The position numbers and the translations under genes are program-made. This document shows positions 7,519 through 15,819 of a stretch of 31,102 nt of DNA, piece by piece. Numbering within the stretch: the first letter of the stretch is position 1; each line of letters starts with the position of its first letter. The DNA is taken from positions 4,752 to 35,853 of the forward strand of contig DHTF01000086.1 of NCBI GenBank assembly GCA_002411515.1. The letters are read 5' to 3'. The DNA is from Proteiniphilum sp. UBA5267. GTDB taxonomy: Bacteria; Bacteroidota; Bacteroidia; Bacteroidales; Dysgonomonadaceae. Under the pieces are notes generated by a model. That model was not told the origin of the DNA. It did no database searches and saw nothing but the letters and a program-made list of their open reading frames with translations.

Positions 7519-8880
7519 ATGAGCACTCTACCTCAAATGAATCAAGTCCGGGATAAGAACATCACAATCAAGTCGATGATAATTCTGGCAATCCTTTTTT
7601 TTATTTTCGGTTTGGTTTCGTGGGTTAATACCATATTAATTCCCTATTTCCAGTTGACCCTTCAATTATCTAATTTTCAGTCTTATCTGGTTACCTTTTC
7701 CTTTTATATCGCTTATCTGTTCATGGCTATACCCTCTTCCTTCCTGTTGAATAAGGTGGGATACAAAAGGGGTATGATGTTCGGATTATGGTGTATGGCA
7801 ATAGGGGCAATCCTTTTTGTGCCGGCAGCTTACTGGCGTATCTATCAGATATTCCTGCTGGGACTCTTTCTGTTGGGTGTTGGACTGGCCATCCTCCAAT
7901 CGGCTGCCAATCCCTATGTTACCATTGTTGGTCCCATTGAGAGTGCGGCAAAAAGAATGAGCATTGTCGGTACCGGCAATAAATTGGCTGGTGTCATTGC
8001 CAACCTGATTTTTGCTACCGTTGTCATCAGAGAGTCCGACAAGGTGCTGATGCGGGAAATAGAAGCCGGGACCTATTCCGGTGAAGGACTGGAAAACGCA
8101 CTGGATGTCTTGATCAGAGGGGTCATGACGCCTTACCTCATTTTAGCCGTTGCACTGTTCATCTTCGGTATCATGATCCGTTATTCGGTTTTACCTGAAA
8201 TAGATCCCAAAGTGGTCAATAAGCGATCAGAAGAAGATGAGAATTCGCACAAATCCATCTTTCAGTATCCGGGATTAATCTTGGGTGTTGTTGCCATGTT
8301 CTTTCACATAGGTACCCAGATGATTGCATTGGGAACAAGTATCCAGTATGCCGGAACGATGGGAGAAAGCCTCGCAGGCCCGGCTAAAAACATTCCTTCT
8401 TATACGATGTCTCTGACGTTTATCGGCTATTTCCTGGGGATTATACTTATTCCCAAATACATTAAACAAAAAAATGCTCTCCTGATTTGTAGCACCATTA
8501 ATTTAATTTTTTCGATCCTGATTATAACCACCTCCGGGACTGTCAACTTTCTTGGAATGACCACCGATATCTCCATCTGGTATCTGGTGATGATGGGGCT
8601 CCCAAATGCATTGCTATACGCAGGTATTTGGCCATTGGCGATCAACGGATTGGGAAAACACACAAATCTGGGCTCTGCATTCCTAGTCATGGCTCTCAGC
8701 GGTAGTGCCATCATGCCAATCGTTTATAACTCCTTCGTTGAGCTGAATACACACTTATCTGCTTTTGAAGCAATGAAAACGGCCTATTGGATCCTGATCC
8801 CCTGCTTTGCATACATTGTCTGGTACGCTCTTATGGGGCATAAGATAAAATCCTGGAAACCGAACAAAATGAAAGGTTAA
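7519..8880 (+). CDS. MFS sugar permease, FucP/NagP type
   Basis: Inner-membrane sugar:H+ symporter of 453 aa with about 12 hydrophobic helices. The opening helix (IILAILFFIFGLVSWVNTIL) and the segment QLSNFQSYLVTFSFYIAYL are typical of the FucP/glucose–galactose/NagP branch. VGYKRGMMFGLW matches the MFS loop 2–3 motif, and AILQSAANPYVTIVGP is the characteristic helix-4/5 signature of that branch. It starts the block that continues 44 bp later with nagA, so N-acetylhexosamine is the most likely substrate, as for NagP in other bacteria. Substrate is inferred from context; the family is clear. Confidence 0.88.
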   Translation: MSTLPQMNQVRDKNITIKSMIILAILFFIFGLVSWVNTILIPYFQLTLQLSNFQSYLVTFSFYIAYLFMAIPSSFLLNKVGYKRGMMFGLWCMAIGAILFVPAAYWRIYQIFLLGLFLLGVGLAILQSAANPYVTIVGPIESAAKRMSIVGTGNKLAGVIANLIFATVVIRESDKVLMREIEAGTYSGEGLENALDVLIRGVMTPYLILAVALFIFGIMIRYSVLPEIDPKVVNKRSEEDENSHKSIFQYPGLILGVVAMFFHIGTQMIALGTSIQYAGTMGESLAGPAKNIPSYTMSLTFIGYFLGIILIPKYIKQKNALLICSTINLIFSILIITTSGTVNFLGMTTDISIWYLVMMGLPNALLYAGIWPLAINGLGKHTNLGSAFLVMALSGSAIMPIVYNSFVELNTHLSAFEAMKTAYWILIPCFAYIVWYALMGHKIKSWKPNKMKG

Positions 8881-8923
8881 GTAATCCTTTCTGATAAATC
8901 CATTTCCTAAAATTAACTTGAAT

Positions 8924-10120
8924 ATGAAAAATCGAATGATCATAAAGAACGGAAAAGTAATTTTTCCGGATAAAATTGAGGAAAATCACTCGGTCGTATG
9001 TGAAAATGGGAAGATCGTTGACATCCTCCCTGATGAAGATATTTCCATCGACGAGAATGACCTTGTCATAGATGCCAAAAACAAATATGTTGCTCCTGGG
9101 TTTATTGATATCCATACCCACGGCGGAGGGGGCCATGACTTTATGGATGGCACGGTCGAAGCCTACCTGGGTGCAGCTGAGACGCATGCCAGGTACGGGA
9201 CTACGGCTTTGTTACCCACAACGCTGACAAGTACCGTTGAAGAACTGTTACAAACATTCTCAATTTACAAAGAGGCGGTCAGCAGAAATTCCAAAGGGGC
9301 GAAGTTTCTCGGACTTCATCTGGAAGGACCTTATTTTGCCTACAACCAGCGAGGGGCGCAGGATCCCAAATATCTGAGGAATCCAGAACCGGAAGAATAC
9401 AATAAAATCTTATCGGCATCGGATGATATTGTGCGGTGGAGTCTGGCACCAGAGCTGCCCGGAGCATTGGAATTTGGGAAGGTGCTGGCTTCAAAAAATA
9501 TTCTCACCTCCGTCGCACACAGTGATGCCATCTATGAAGAAGTGCTGGAAGCCTTCAACTCGGGTTTTACCCATGTGACCCATCTCTACTCAGCGATGTC
9601 TACCGTGACCCGCAGGAATGCATTTCGCTATGCGGGCGTGCTGGAAGCAGCCTATCTGATCGATGATATGACAGTGGAAATCATTGCGGATGGAGTACAT
9701 CTGCCAAAATCGCTCCTTCAGTTTGTCTATAAATTTAAGGGTGCCGATAAAACGGCTTTGTGTACCGATTCCATGCGGGGAGCGGGAATGCCAGACGGTG
9801 AATCTATTTTGGGTAGTCTAGATAAAGGTCAAAAGGTGATCATCGAGGACGGCGTTGCCAAACTTACCGACCGTACCGCTTTTGCAGGAAGTGTGGCTAC
9901 CACTGACCGACTGGTGCGTACCATGGTAGAGGTAGCAGAAGTTCCTTTGCTGGAGGCTGTCAAAATGATGACGTTAACACCCGCACGCATTATGCATATA
10001 GATAAGCAGAAGGGTTCTGTTGAAAAAGGGAAGGATGCAGATATCGTAATTTTTGATGATCATATTCATGTTTCACACACAATCTTAGAAGGAAATGTCA
10101 TATTCAGAAACGAAAGGTAG
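8924..10120 (+). CDS. nagA: N-acetylglucosamine-6-phosphate deacetylase
   Basis: Cytoplasmic amidohydrolase that converts GlcNAc-6-P to GlcN-6-P and acetate. The 398-aa form starts MKNRMIIKNGKVIFPD; a TTG two codons earlier is less likely. The metal and catalytic residues of the family are visible: HTH (64–66) in GFIDIHTHGGGGHDFMDG, E134 in GLHLEGPYF, H199 in VAHSDA, H220 in VTHLYSAMS, IADGVHLP, and D282 in CTDSMRGAG. It ends with the normal metallo-hydrolase tail (GSVEKGKDADIVIFDD). It overlaps the next gene by 26 bp, so the two are translationally coupled. Confident as NagA; specificity for GlcNAc-6-P versus GalNAc-6-P cannot be read from sequence. Confidence 0.94.
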   Translation: MKNRMIIKNGKVIFPDKIEENHSVVCENGKIVDILPDEDISIDENDLVIDAKNKYVAPGFIDIHTHGGGGHDFMDGTVEAYLGAAETHARYGTTALLPTTLTSTVEELLQTFSIYKEAVSRNSKGAKFLGLHLEGPYFAYNQRGAQDPKYLRNPEPEEYNKILSASDDIVRWSLAPELPGALEFGKVLASKNILTSVAHSDAIYEEVLEAFNSGFTHVTHLYSAMSTVTRRNAFRYAGVLEAAYLIDDMTVEIIADGVHLPKSLLQFVYKFKGADKTALCTDSMRGAGMPDGESILGSLDKGQKVIIEDGVAKLTDRTAFAGSVATTDRLVRTMVEVAEVPLLEAVKMMTLTPARIMHIDKQKGSVEKGKDADIVIFDDHIHVSHTILEGNVIFRNER

Positions 10121-10889
10121 TAAAGTAATCTCTTTTAGAAAAGAGAATTTGGAGGTTAGGATATTCTCTTCCCGTGAAGAGATGGGGGAATTTGCAGCAT
10201 GTGATGTGGCTGCAAAGATAAATGAGCTCCTGAAGAAAAAAGCAGTGATCAATATGATCTTTGCCGCTGCACCTTCACAGAGTGATTTTTTAAAAGTATT
10301 GCGCAGTGATCCATCCATTGACTGGAGCCGTATCAACGCGTTCCATATGGATGAATACATCGGGCTCGACAAAGATGCACCCCAGGGATTCGGTAATTTG
10401 TTAAAAAGAGAAATCTTTGGTCTGGTGCCTTTCAAAACAGTCAATTATATCAATGGATCGGCAGCCGATCCCGAAAAGGAATGTGAACGTTATGCGACAT
10501 TGTTGAATGAAAACCCGGTTGACATTGTTTGCCTGGGTATCGGAGAAAACGGACATATTGCTTTCAATGACCCTCCGGTAGCCGATTTTAACGACCCGAA
10601 ACTGGTGAAGGTGGTTGATCTGGAGCAGATCTGCAGGCAGCAACAGGTGAATGACAACTGTTTCACAGCCATCGAACTGGTTCCTGAGAAAGCCTTTTCC
10701 CTCACCATCCCGGCCCTGATGAGGGCATCATATATGTTCTGTATTGTACCTACTCTTTTCAAAGCAGAAGCAGTACGTAAAACGCTCAACGATGCGGTGT
10801 CGGAAAAATGCCCGGCAACGATCCTGAGAACAAAAGAGGATGCGTTTTTGTATTTGGATGCTGATAGTGCATCATTATTAAATAATTAA
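10095..10889 (+). CDS. nagB: Glucosamine-6-phosphate deaminase family protein (NagB-like)
   Basis: A 264-aa isomerase/deaminase of the NagB family, expected to turn GlcN-6-P into Fru-6-P plus ammonia. The motifs NAFHMDEYIG (Asp86) and GIGENGHIAFNDP (150–160) align with the active-site segments of E. coli NagB. His154 of the catalytic pair is kept. However, the residue matching E. coli Asp141 is Asn152, and Glu148 is replaced by Asp159. Asn at the first position also occurs in some Gram-positive NagB enzymes as I recall, so activity is not excluded. The ATG lies inside nagA with AGAAGG just upstream. A related role, such as another amino-sugar phosphate substrate, is possible. Confidence 0.85.
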   Translation: MSYSETKGSKVISFRKENLEVRIFSSREEMGEFAACDVAAKINELLKKKAVINMIFAAAPSQSDFLKVLRSDPSIDWSRINAFHMDEYIGLDKDAPQGFGNLLKREIFGLVPFKTVNYINGSAADPEKECERYATLLNENPVDIVCLGIGENGHIAFNDPPVADFNDPKLVKVVDLEQICRQQQVNDNCFTAIELVPEKAFSLTIPALMRASYMFCIVPTLFKAEAVRKTLNDAVSEKCPATILRTKEDAFLYLDADSASLLNN

Positions 10890-10900
10890 TACATACAACA

Positions 10901-11908
10901 ATGAAGACAAGAACAATCTTATTTACACTGATCTTTGCAATAGGATCTTTGTTTATACTTTCAGCACAGGAAACGATAAAAATAGGAATTATTGGATTGG
11001 ATACCTCTCATTCCATCGCATTTACGAAGTTACTCAACGGAGAGTCCAAAAATGATAAATACAGCAAATTCACTATAGTGGCAGCTTATCCTTATGGATC
11101 CAAAACAATCAAGTCGAGTTATGACCGTATTCCTGGATACATCGAGCAGGTGAAAGCATTGGGTGTTGAGGTGGTACCCTCTATTGAAGAGCTTCTAAAA
11201 AAAGTTGACTGTGTAATGCTGGAAACCAATGATGGTAATCTGCATCTCGAACAGGCAAACGAAGTGTTCAAATCGGGAAAAATCATGTTTATCGATAAGC
11301 CGTTGGGCGCATCACTTGCTCAGGCTATTGCTATCTATGAACTGTCAAAACAGTATAATGTTCCGTTTTTCTCTTCTTCTTCACTTCGTTATGTTCCACA
11401 AAATCAGGATCTGAGAAATGGGAAATTCGGAAAAGTGTTGGGCGCAGACTGCTATTCTCCCCATAAGCCGGAACCTTCTCATCCCGATTTTGGCTGGTAC
11501 GGTATTCATGGTGTGGAGACACTTTTTACCGTGATGGGTACCGGTTGTGAATCCGTTAGCAGGATGTCAAGTGACAGTACCGATGTAGTAGTTGGCAGAT
11601 GGGCAGATGGCCGTATTGGCACATTCAGAGGTCTGCAACAGGGTAAATCAATCTACGGAGGTACCGCTTATACGGCCAAGGGAGCAGTTCCTGTTGGCCC
11701 CTATCAGGGATATGAGGTGTTACTGGATGAGATACTTCATTTTTTTGATACCCGCATTGTCCCAATCTCAGAAAAAGAGACCATTGAGATATTTACCTTT
11801 ATGGAGGCATCCAATCAGAGTAAGCAGAAAGATGGCAAAATTATCTCCATGGAAGATACTTACAAAAAAGGTCTGAAGGACGCACATAAACTGATACGTC
11901 GTTTGTAA
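10901..11908 (+). CDS. Exported Gfo/Idh/MocA-like oxidoreductase, atypical glycine loop
   Basis: A 335-aa protein with a Sec signal peptide (hydrophobic 7–20, likely cleavage after LSAQ at about residue 23). The Rossmann start reads IKIGIIGLDTSHSIAF, so the usual GxGxxG is replaced by G-L-D-T-S-H. The downstream EKP-equivalent DKPLG (Lys133) and a His in GWYGIHGVETLF (His203) are kept, so a catalytic Lys–His pair is plausible. It starts 11 bp after the nagB stop and is probably in the same operon; the next gene is 8 bp downstream. Family by fold is likely. Cofactor and reaction are unknown; the altered loop could mean another cofactor mode. Confidence 0.8.
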   Translation: MKTRTILFTLIFAIGSLFILSAQETIKIGIIGLDTSHSIAFTKLLNGESKNDKYSKFTIVAAYPYGSKTIKSSYDRIPGYIEQVKALGVEVVPSIEELLKKVDCVMLETNDGNLHLEQANEVFKSGKIMFIDKPLGASLAQAIAIYELSKQYNVPFFSSSSLRYVPQNQDLRNGKFGKVLGADCYSPHKPEPSHPDFGWYGIHGVETLFTVMGTGCESVSRMSSDSTDVVVGRWADGRIGTFRGLQQGKSIYGGTAYTAKGAVPVGPYQGYEVLLDEILHFFDTRIVPISEKETIEIFTFMEASNQSKQKDGKIISMEDTYKKGLKDAHKLIRRL

Positions 11909-11916
11909 CAAATAGT

Positions 11917-13323
11917 ATGATGAAATTTAGTTGGGCACTTATTTGTACGGTATTTCTCATGATCTCGTGCGGGTCAAAAGAAAAAAGCAACAATGAAAAT
12001 ATGACATTTACGGGTGAAGAAGGAGAGGTTAAGCTGATCGTTTTTGCTCCTGGGCACTTTCATGCGAGTCTGCTTCAAAAAGAGAGGTTGCCCCAGGTAA
12101 ATGATTCCGTATTTGTTTATGCTCCTGATGGACCTGAAACTGATCAATATCTGAAAAATATTGATCAGTACAATTCCCGAAAGGAAAATCCTACAAGCTG
12201 GAATGTGAATCTCTACCAGGAAGATGATTTTTGGGACAGGATGCTCAGTGAAAAGAGAGGAAATGTGGTGGTACTCTCCGGCAAAAATCAGGATAAAACA
12301 GCGTATATTTTAGGTTCAGTAAAAAATGGATTAAATGTACTGTGTGATAAGCCAATGGCCATCAATCAATCTGATTTTATATTGCTTGAGCAGGCTTATT
12401 CCTATGCCGAAGCCAACGATGTGATTCTCTACGATATGATGACGGAACGGTACGAGCTGCTCAATTTGATTGAGAAAGAATTGATCAATAATTCCAATCT
12501 TTTTGGATTCCTGGATGAGGGTACTACAGAAGACCCGGCCATTGTGATGAATAGTGGACATCATTTCTACAAAGATGTATCGGGCGTGCCCACAATTCGC
12601 CCGGCGTGGTATTATGACGTTGAACAACAGGGTGAGGGGATTGTTGATGTGACGACCCATTTGATTGATCTGGTTCACTGGAAATGTTTTCCTGACATGG
12701 TGATCAATTATCAGAACGATATAACACTAACGGATGCGGAAAGATGGCCCACAGAAATCTCATTGGAGCAGTTCTCCAAATCAACCGGGGAGATCTCCTT
12801 TCCTGATTATCTCAGCAAATACATAATTGAAGATACATTGCTTGTATATGCCAATGGAATTATCCGGTATAAAGTGAAGAATGCAAATGTTGAACTCAGG
12901 GTGAACTGGGATTTCTATGGCCCTAATCATGGTGCTGACACTTACAGTTCTATTGTAAGAGGAACGAAAGCTTCCACAATCATGTTGCAGGGTGAAGAAC
13001 AGAATTTTACCCGTCAGCTTTATATAAGGAAAGGAGATAACATAAATAAGAATGAATTCATCGGTAATTTACAAAAAGCTGTGGCCGACTTACAGGTAAA
13101 ATACCCATTTGTCTCGTATAGCCAGACAGAAGATGACGCATCACTCTATTTAATCGATATTCCTACCGAAAACAGAACCGGACATGAATCGCACTTTAAG
13201 AATCTAGCAGAGTCTTATTTTGGTTTTCTGGTAAACAGGAACCTTCCAGAGTGGGAGGTCCCCAATACAATCACTAAATATTACATCACAACAAAAGCAC
13301 TAGAAATTGCCCAGTCTAAGTAG
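11917..13323 (+). CDS. Lipoprotein with Gfo/Idh-type fold and Oxidoreduct_C-like domain
   Basis: A 468-aa lipoprotein: signal MMKFSWALICTVFLMISC with lipobox Cys18. The Rossmann-like opening is VKLIVFAPGHFHASLLQKER, where the glycine loop is replaced by a His-rich GHFHA. A DKP motif with Lys145 (NVLCDKPMAI) and GIVDVTTHLIDLVHW, which carries the usual His, remain. The long C-terminal part, including LRVNWDFYGPNHGADTY and ending VPNTITKYYITTKALEI, resembles the putative oxidoreductase C-terminal domain found in such lipoproteins. Its TAG stop is followed immediately by the ATG of the ApbE-like gene. A sugar-modifying role outside the cytoplasm is inferred from fold, anchoring and neighbours. 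Confidence 0.78.
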   Translation: MMKFSWALICTVFLMISCGSKEKSNNENMTFTGEEGEVKLIVFAPGHFHASLLQKERLPQVNDSVFVYAPDGPETDQYLKNIDQYNSRKENPTSWNVNLYQEDDFWDRMLSEKRGNVVVLSGKNQDKTAYILGSVKNGLNVLCDKPMAINQSDFILLEQAYSYAEANDVILYDMMTERYELLNLIEKELINNSNLFGFLDEGTTEDPAIVMNSGHHFYKDVSGVPTIRPAWYYDVEQQGEGIVDVTTHLIDLVHWKCFPDMVINYQNDITLTDAERWPTEISLEQFSKSTGEISFPDYLSKYIIEDTLLVYANGIIRYKVKNANVELRVNWDFYGPNHGADTYSSIVRGTKASTIMLQGEEQNFTRQLYIRKGDNINKNEFIGNLQKAVADLQVKYPFVSYSQTEDDASLYLIDIPTENRTGHESHFKNLAESYFGFLVNRNLPEWEVPNTITKYYITTKALEIAQSK

Positions 13324-14139
13324 ATGAGAAGTTCGTTTGATCAATATTTTGATGATTCACAGGTGTTCCACGGATCTCTTACCGAAATAATGGGAACAAG
13401 GTTTGACCTTGTCATCGTTGGGAAAAGCAGGGATATATCGGGGATTGTCTGGCAAAGTATGACACGTGAGTTAGAGCGACTCGATGCTATGCTGAACAGG
13501 TTTGTTCCCTCCACTGAAATATCGGTGATCAATAAAACTGCCGCGACCAGTCCTGTTAATGTGTCGGAAGAGATTTGGGAGATATTGTGCAACTGCAGGA
13601 CTTATCATCAAAAAACATTCGGTCTTTTCGACATAACACTGAAGGATTTTTCACAATTGGAGCTTCATGCAGAAGAACGAACTGTTTCATTCCAACAGCC
13701 GAATCTATTTCTTGATTTTGGAGGATATGCCAAAGGTTATGCGATGAAACAGTTGAAAGCGATCCTGGAAGATTATAAGGTTGAAAATTGCTTTGTCGAT
13801 TTTGGAAATAGTGCGATCTTTGCATTGGGACGCCATCCATATGGAGACTCATGGAAGGTGAGCATTGAAAACCCATTTCATAAAGGTGAGATTCTTGGAG
13901 AGTTCACGCTGAACAATACAGCGCTTTCTACTTCGGGTAACACTCCTTCTTATACCGGACATATTGTCAATCCTCTCAGTGGGGAAAAGATAGAAGACAG
14001 GGTAATGCTTTGTGTTGAAAGCGAAGATCCGCTGGACGCTGAAGTATTGACTACTGCTCTGATAGCGGCAGACAATCATCAAACGGAAAAGATTGTAAGT
14101 CAGTTCGATTTGAAACAAACGAAGAAGTTTAATTTATAA
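13324..14139 (+). CDS. apbE: ApbE-like FAD:protein FMN transferase
   Basis: A 271-aa protein of the ApbE/Ftp family, which attaches FMN covalently to Thr/Ser of target proteins or can hydrolyse FAD. Visible motifs: EIMGTRFDLVI (21–31), ERLDAMLNRFVPSTEISVIN (51–70), LDFGGYAKGYA (130–140), VDFGNSAIFALG (158–169), STSGN (202–206) and DAEVLTTALIAA (238–249), which holds the Mg-binding Asp and Thr. No signal peptide or lipobox is seen, unlike many ApbE proteins, so it should work in the cytoplasm. It begins directly after the previous stop. No protein in the window shows an obvious D-x-[ST]-G-A-[ST] flavinylation site, so its target is unknown. Confidence 0.88.
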   Translation: MRSSFDQYFDDSQVFHGSLTEIMGTRFDLVIVGKSRDISGIVWQSMTRELERLDAMLNRFVPSTEISVINKTAATSPVNVSEEIWEILCNCRTYHQKTFGLFDITLKDFSQLELHAEERTVSFQQPNLFLDFGGYAKGYAMKQLKAILEDYKVENCFVDFGNSAIFALGRHPYGDSWKVSIENPFHKGEILGEFTLNNTALSTSGNTPSYTGHIVNPLSGEKIEDRVMLCVESEDPLDAEVLTTALIAADNHQTEKIVSQFDLKQTKKFNL

Positions 14140-14146
14140 TACATCT

Positions 14147-15478
14147 ATGCTTAAGAAAACAGAAAAACAAGTAGATCTGGGATTGCGTCAGTTTATCAAA
14201 GATCTTGGTTATATTTCTGGTGGAGCTGCATTATTGAGTACCATACCCTGGTTGCAGTCATTCACTCCGGACACACTCAATGAGATAAAAAATGAAAAGG
14301 CCCGCATAGCCGTAATCGGCACAGGATCCCGTGGACAATATCACATCCATGCTTTATTGCCCATGCAGCATGCTGAGATTGTGGCGTTGTGTGATATCTA
14401 TCCACCGAACCTTGAAGAGGCTTCGAAGCTTTGCCCTACAGCCAGGAAGTATACCGATTACAGGAAATTGCTGGAATCGCCCGATATTGATGGTGTGGTT
14501 ATTGCCACGCCGTTGAATTGGCACGCTCTCATCGTGCTTGATGCGCTCTCTGCCGGTAAGCATGCTTTCTGTGAAAAGTCGATGGCACTTACCATGGATC
14601 AGTGTAAAGCGATCTATGATGCATATCAGAAAACCAACAAAGTGCTCTATTTTTGTATGCAGCGCATGTTCGATGAAAAGTATATAAAGGGTATGCAAAT
14701 GATCCATTCCGGTCTTATTGGAGATGTGGTGGGGTTACGTTGTCACTGGTTCAGAAACCATGACTGGCGTCGTCCGGTGCCTTCTGCCAATCTGGAGCGG
14801 CAAATCAACTGGCGACTTTATCGTGATTCCTCGGCAGGCCTGATGACAGAGCTCGCCACCCATCAACTGGAGGTGTGTAACTGGGCTACAAAACGTATTC
14901 CACAATCGGTTGTCGGGATGGGTGATATTGTAAACTGGAAAGATGGACGGGAAGTGTACGATAGCGTGAGCTTGACCTACCGGTATAGCAGTGGGGTGAA
15001 AATAACCTATGAGTCGCTGATATCGAATAAGTTTAATGGTATGGAGGATCAGGTTCTTGGCAACAAGGGAACGATGAATCTGGCCACCGGGATGTATTAT
15101 CTGGAAGGTGTCGATAATACAGGTAACAGTGGCATAGAGCAATTATTGAGCCAGATCGGGAACAAGGTATTTGCAGCCATCCCTGCTGCAGGTTCCAGCT
15201 GGCGTCCGGAGACAAAAAAGGAATATAAGCCTCACTATATAATTGAAGGTGATTACAATATAAACGACGGCCTTTCTATGATTGGAGCCGTAAAAGATGG
15301 ATCGGACGAGATACTTTCTGCATTCTGTCAGGCATGTATCACCGGTGAGAAGGGTAAAGACATTGTGGAAGAGGCTTATTGCGCTACCCTCCTTTGTCTC
15401 CTTGGAAATCAGGCAATGGATGAACAACGAAGGATCGATTTTCCTGATGAATATAAAATCCCCTATATGAATTTTTAA
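14147..15478 (+). CDS. Gfo/Idh/MocA family oxidoreductase with degenerate Tat-like N-terminus
   Basis: A 443-aa protein. The N-terminus has LGLRQFIKDLGYISGGAALL, which resembles a Tat signal but has one Arg instead of RR, so export by Tat is doubtful. The Rossmann motif is intact (ARIAVIGTGSRGQYH, about 52–66), followed by VALCDIYPPN, GVVIATPLNWHA and the catalytic-loop EKSMALT in place of EKP. The C-terminal domain has RDSSAGLMTELATHQLEVCNW with the usual His. It follows apbE by 7 bp and the next gene by 2 bp, so it is operonic. Most likely an NAD(P)-dependent sugar oxidoreductase or GH109-like enzyme; substrate unknown. Confidence 0.85.
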   Translation: MLKKTEKQVDLGLRQFIKDLGYISGGAALLSTIPWLQSFTPDTLNEIKNEKARIAVIGTGSRGQYHIHALLPMQHAEIVALCDIYPPNLEEASKLCPTARKYTDYRKLLESPDIDGVVIATPLNWHALIVLDALSAGKHAFCEKSMALTMDQCKAIYDAYQKTNKVLYFCMQRMFDEKYIKGMQMIHSGLIGDVVGLRCHWFRNHDWRRPVPSANLERQINWRLYRDSSAGLMTELATHQLEVCNWATKRIPQSVVGMGDIVNWKDGREVYDSVSLTYRYSSGVKITYESLISNKFNGMEDQVLGNKGTMNLATGMYYLEGVDNTGNSGIEQLLSQIGNKVFAAIPAAGSSWRPETKKEYKPHYIIEGDYNINDGLSMIGAVKDGSDEILSAFCQACITGEKGKDIVEEAYCATLLCLLGNQAMDEQRRIDFPDEYKIPYMNF

Positions 15479-15480
15479 CG

Positions 15481-15723
15481 ATGAAAGATATTATCATAAC
15501 ATCTCAGAGAATAAAGAAAGAGCTGACTCTGTTATTGGTCTGTTTTGCTATTGCCTTCCTAATGAATATTGTTGCAATCTTCATTTACAAGACACCCTGG
15601 GTGGAAGCATTTACGCAAATTGGCTATGTTGTCATACTCACAATCAGCTTCTATATACTTTTATCCCTTATTCGGCTGGTCATCTTTTTATTCAGAGCCC
15701 TTTTAAAGCGTAAAACCATTTGA
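15481..15723 (+). CDS. Small two-helix membrane protein, unknown function
   Basis: An 80-aa protein with two predicted membrane helices (about 15–35 and 46–70), a basic N-terminus (SQRIKKE) and a basic end (RALLKRKTI). The even spacing gives a hairpin with both ends probably in the cytoplasm. It starts 2 bp after the preceding oxidoreductase stop, so it is almost certainly translated with it. I recall similar small proteins beside Gfo/Idh genes in other Bacteroidetes but cannot name a family. It might anchor or help an exported partner; that is speculation. Confidence 0.7.
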   Translation: MKDIIITSQRIKKELTLLLVCFAIAFLMNIVAIFIYKTPWVEAFTQIGYVVILTISFYILLSLIRLVIFLFRALLKRKTI

Positions 15724-15819
15724 ACGCCTGATCTTCATAGATGATTGAAAAGATATGAGCCACCTATATGTGCAAAAATACGAACGACAAATACATTCAT
15801 TCATAGCCTGCAAAGAATT

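Noticed and set aside
15745..15819. TTG-started extension of the secreted hydrolase
   Set aside because: It would place 25 residues ahead of a clean signal peptide that begins at 15820.
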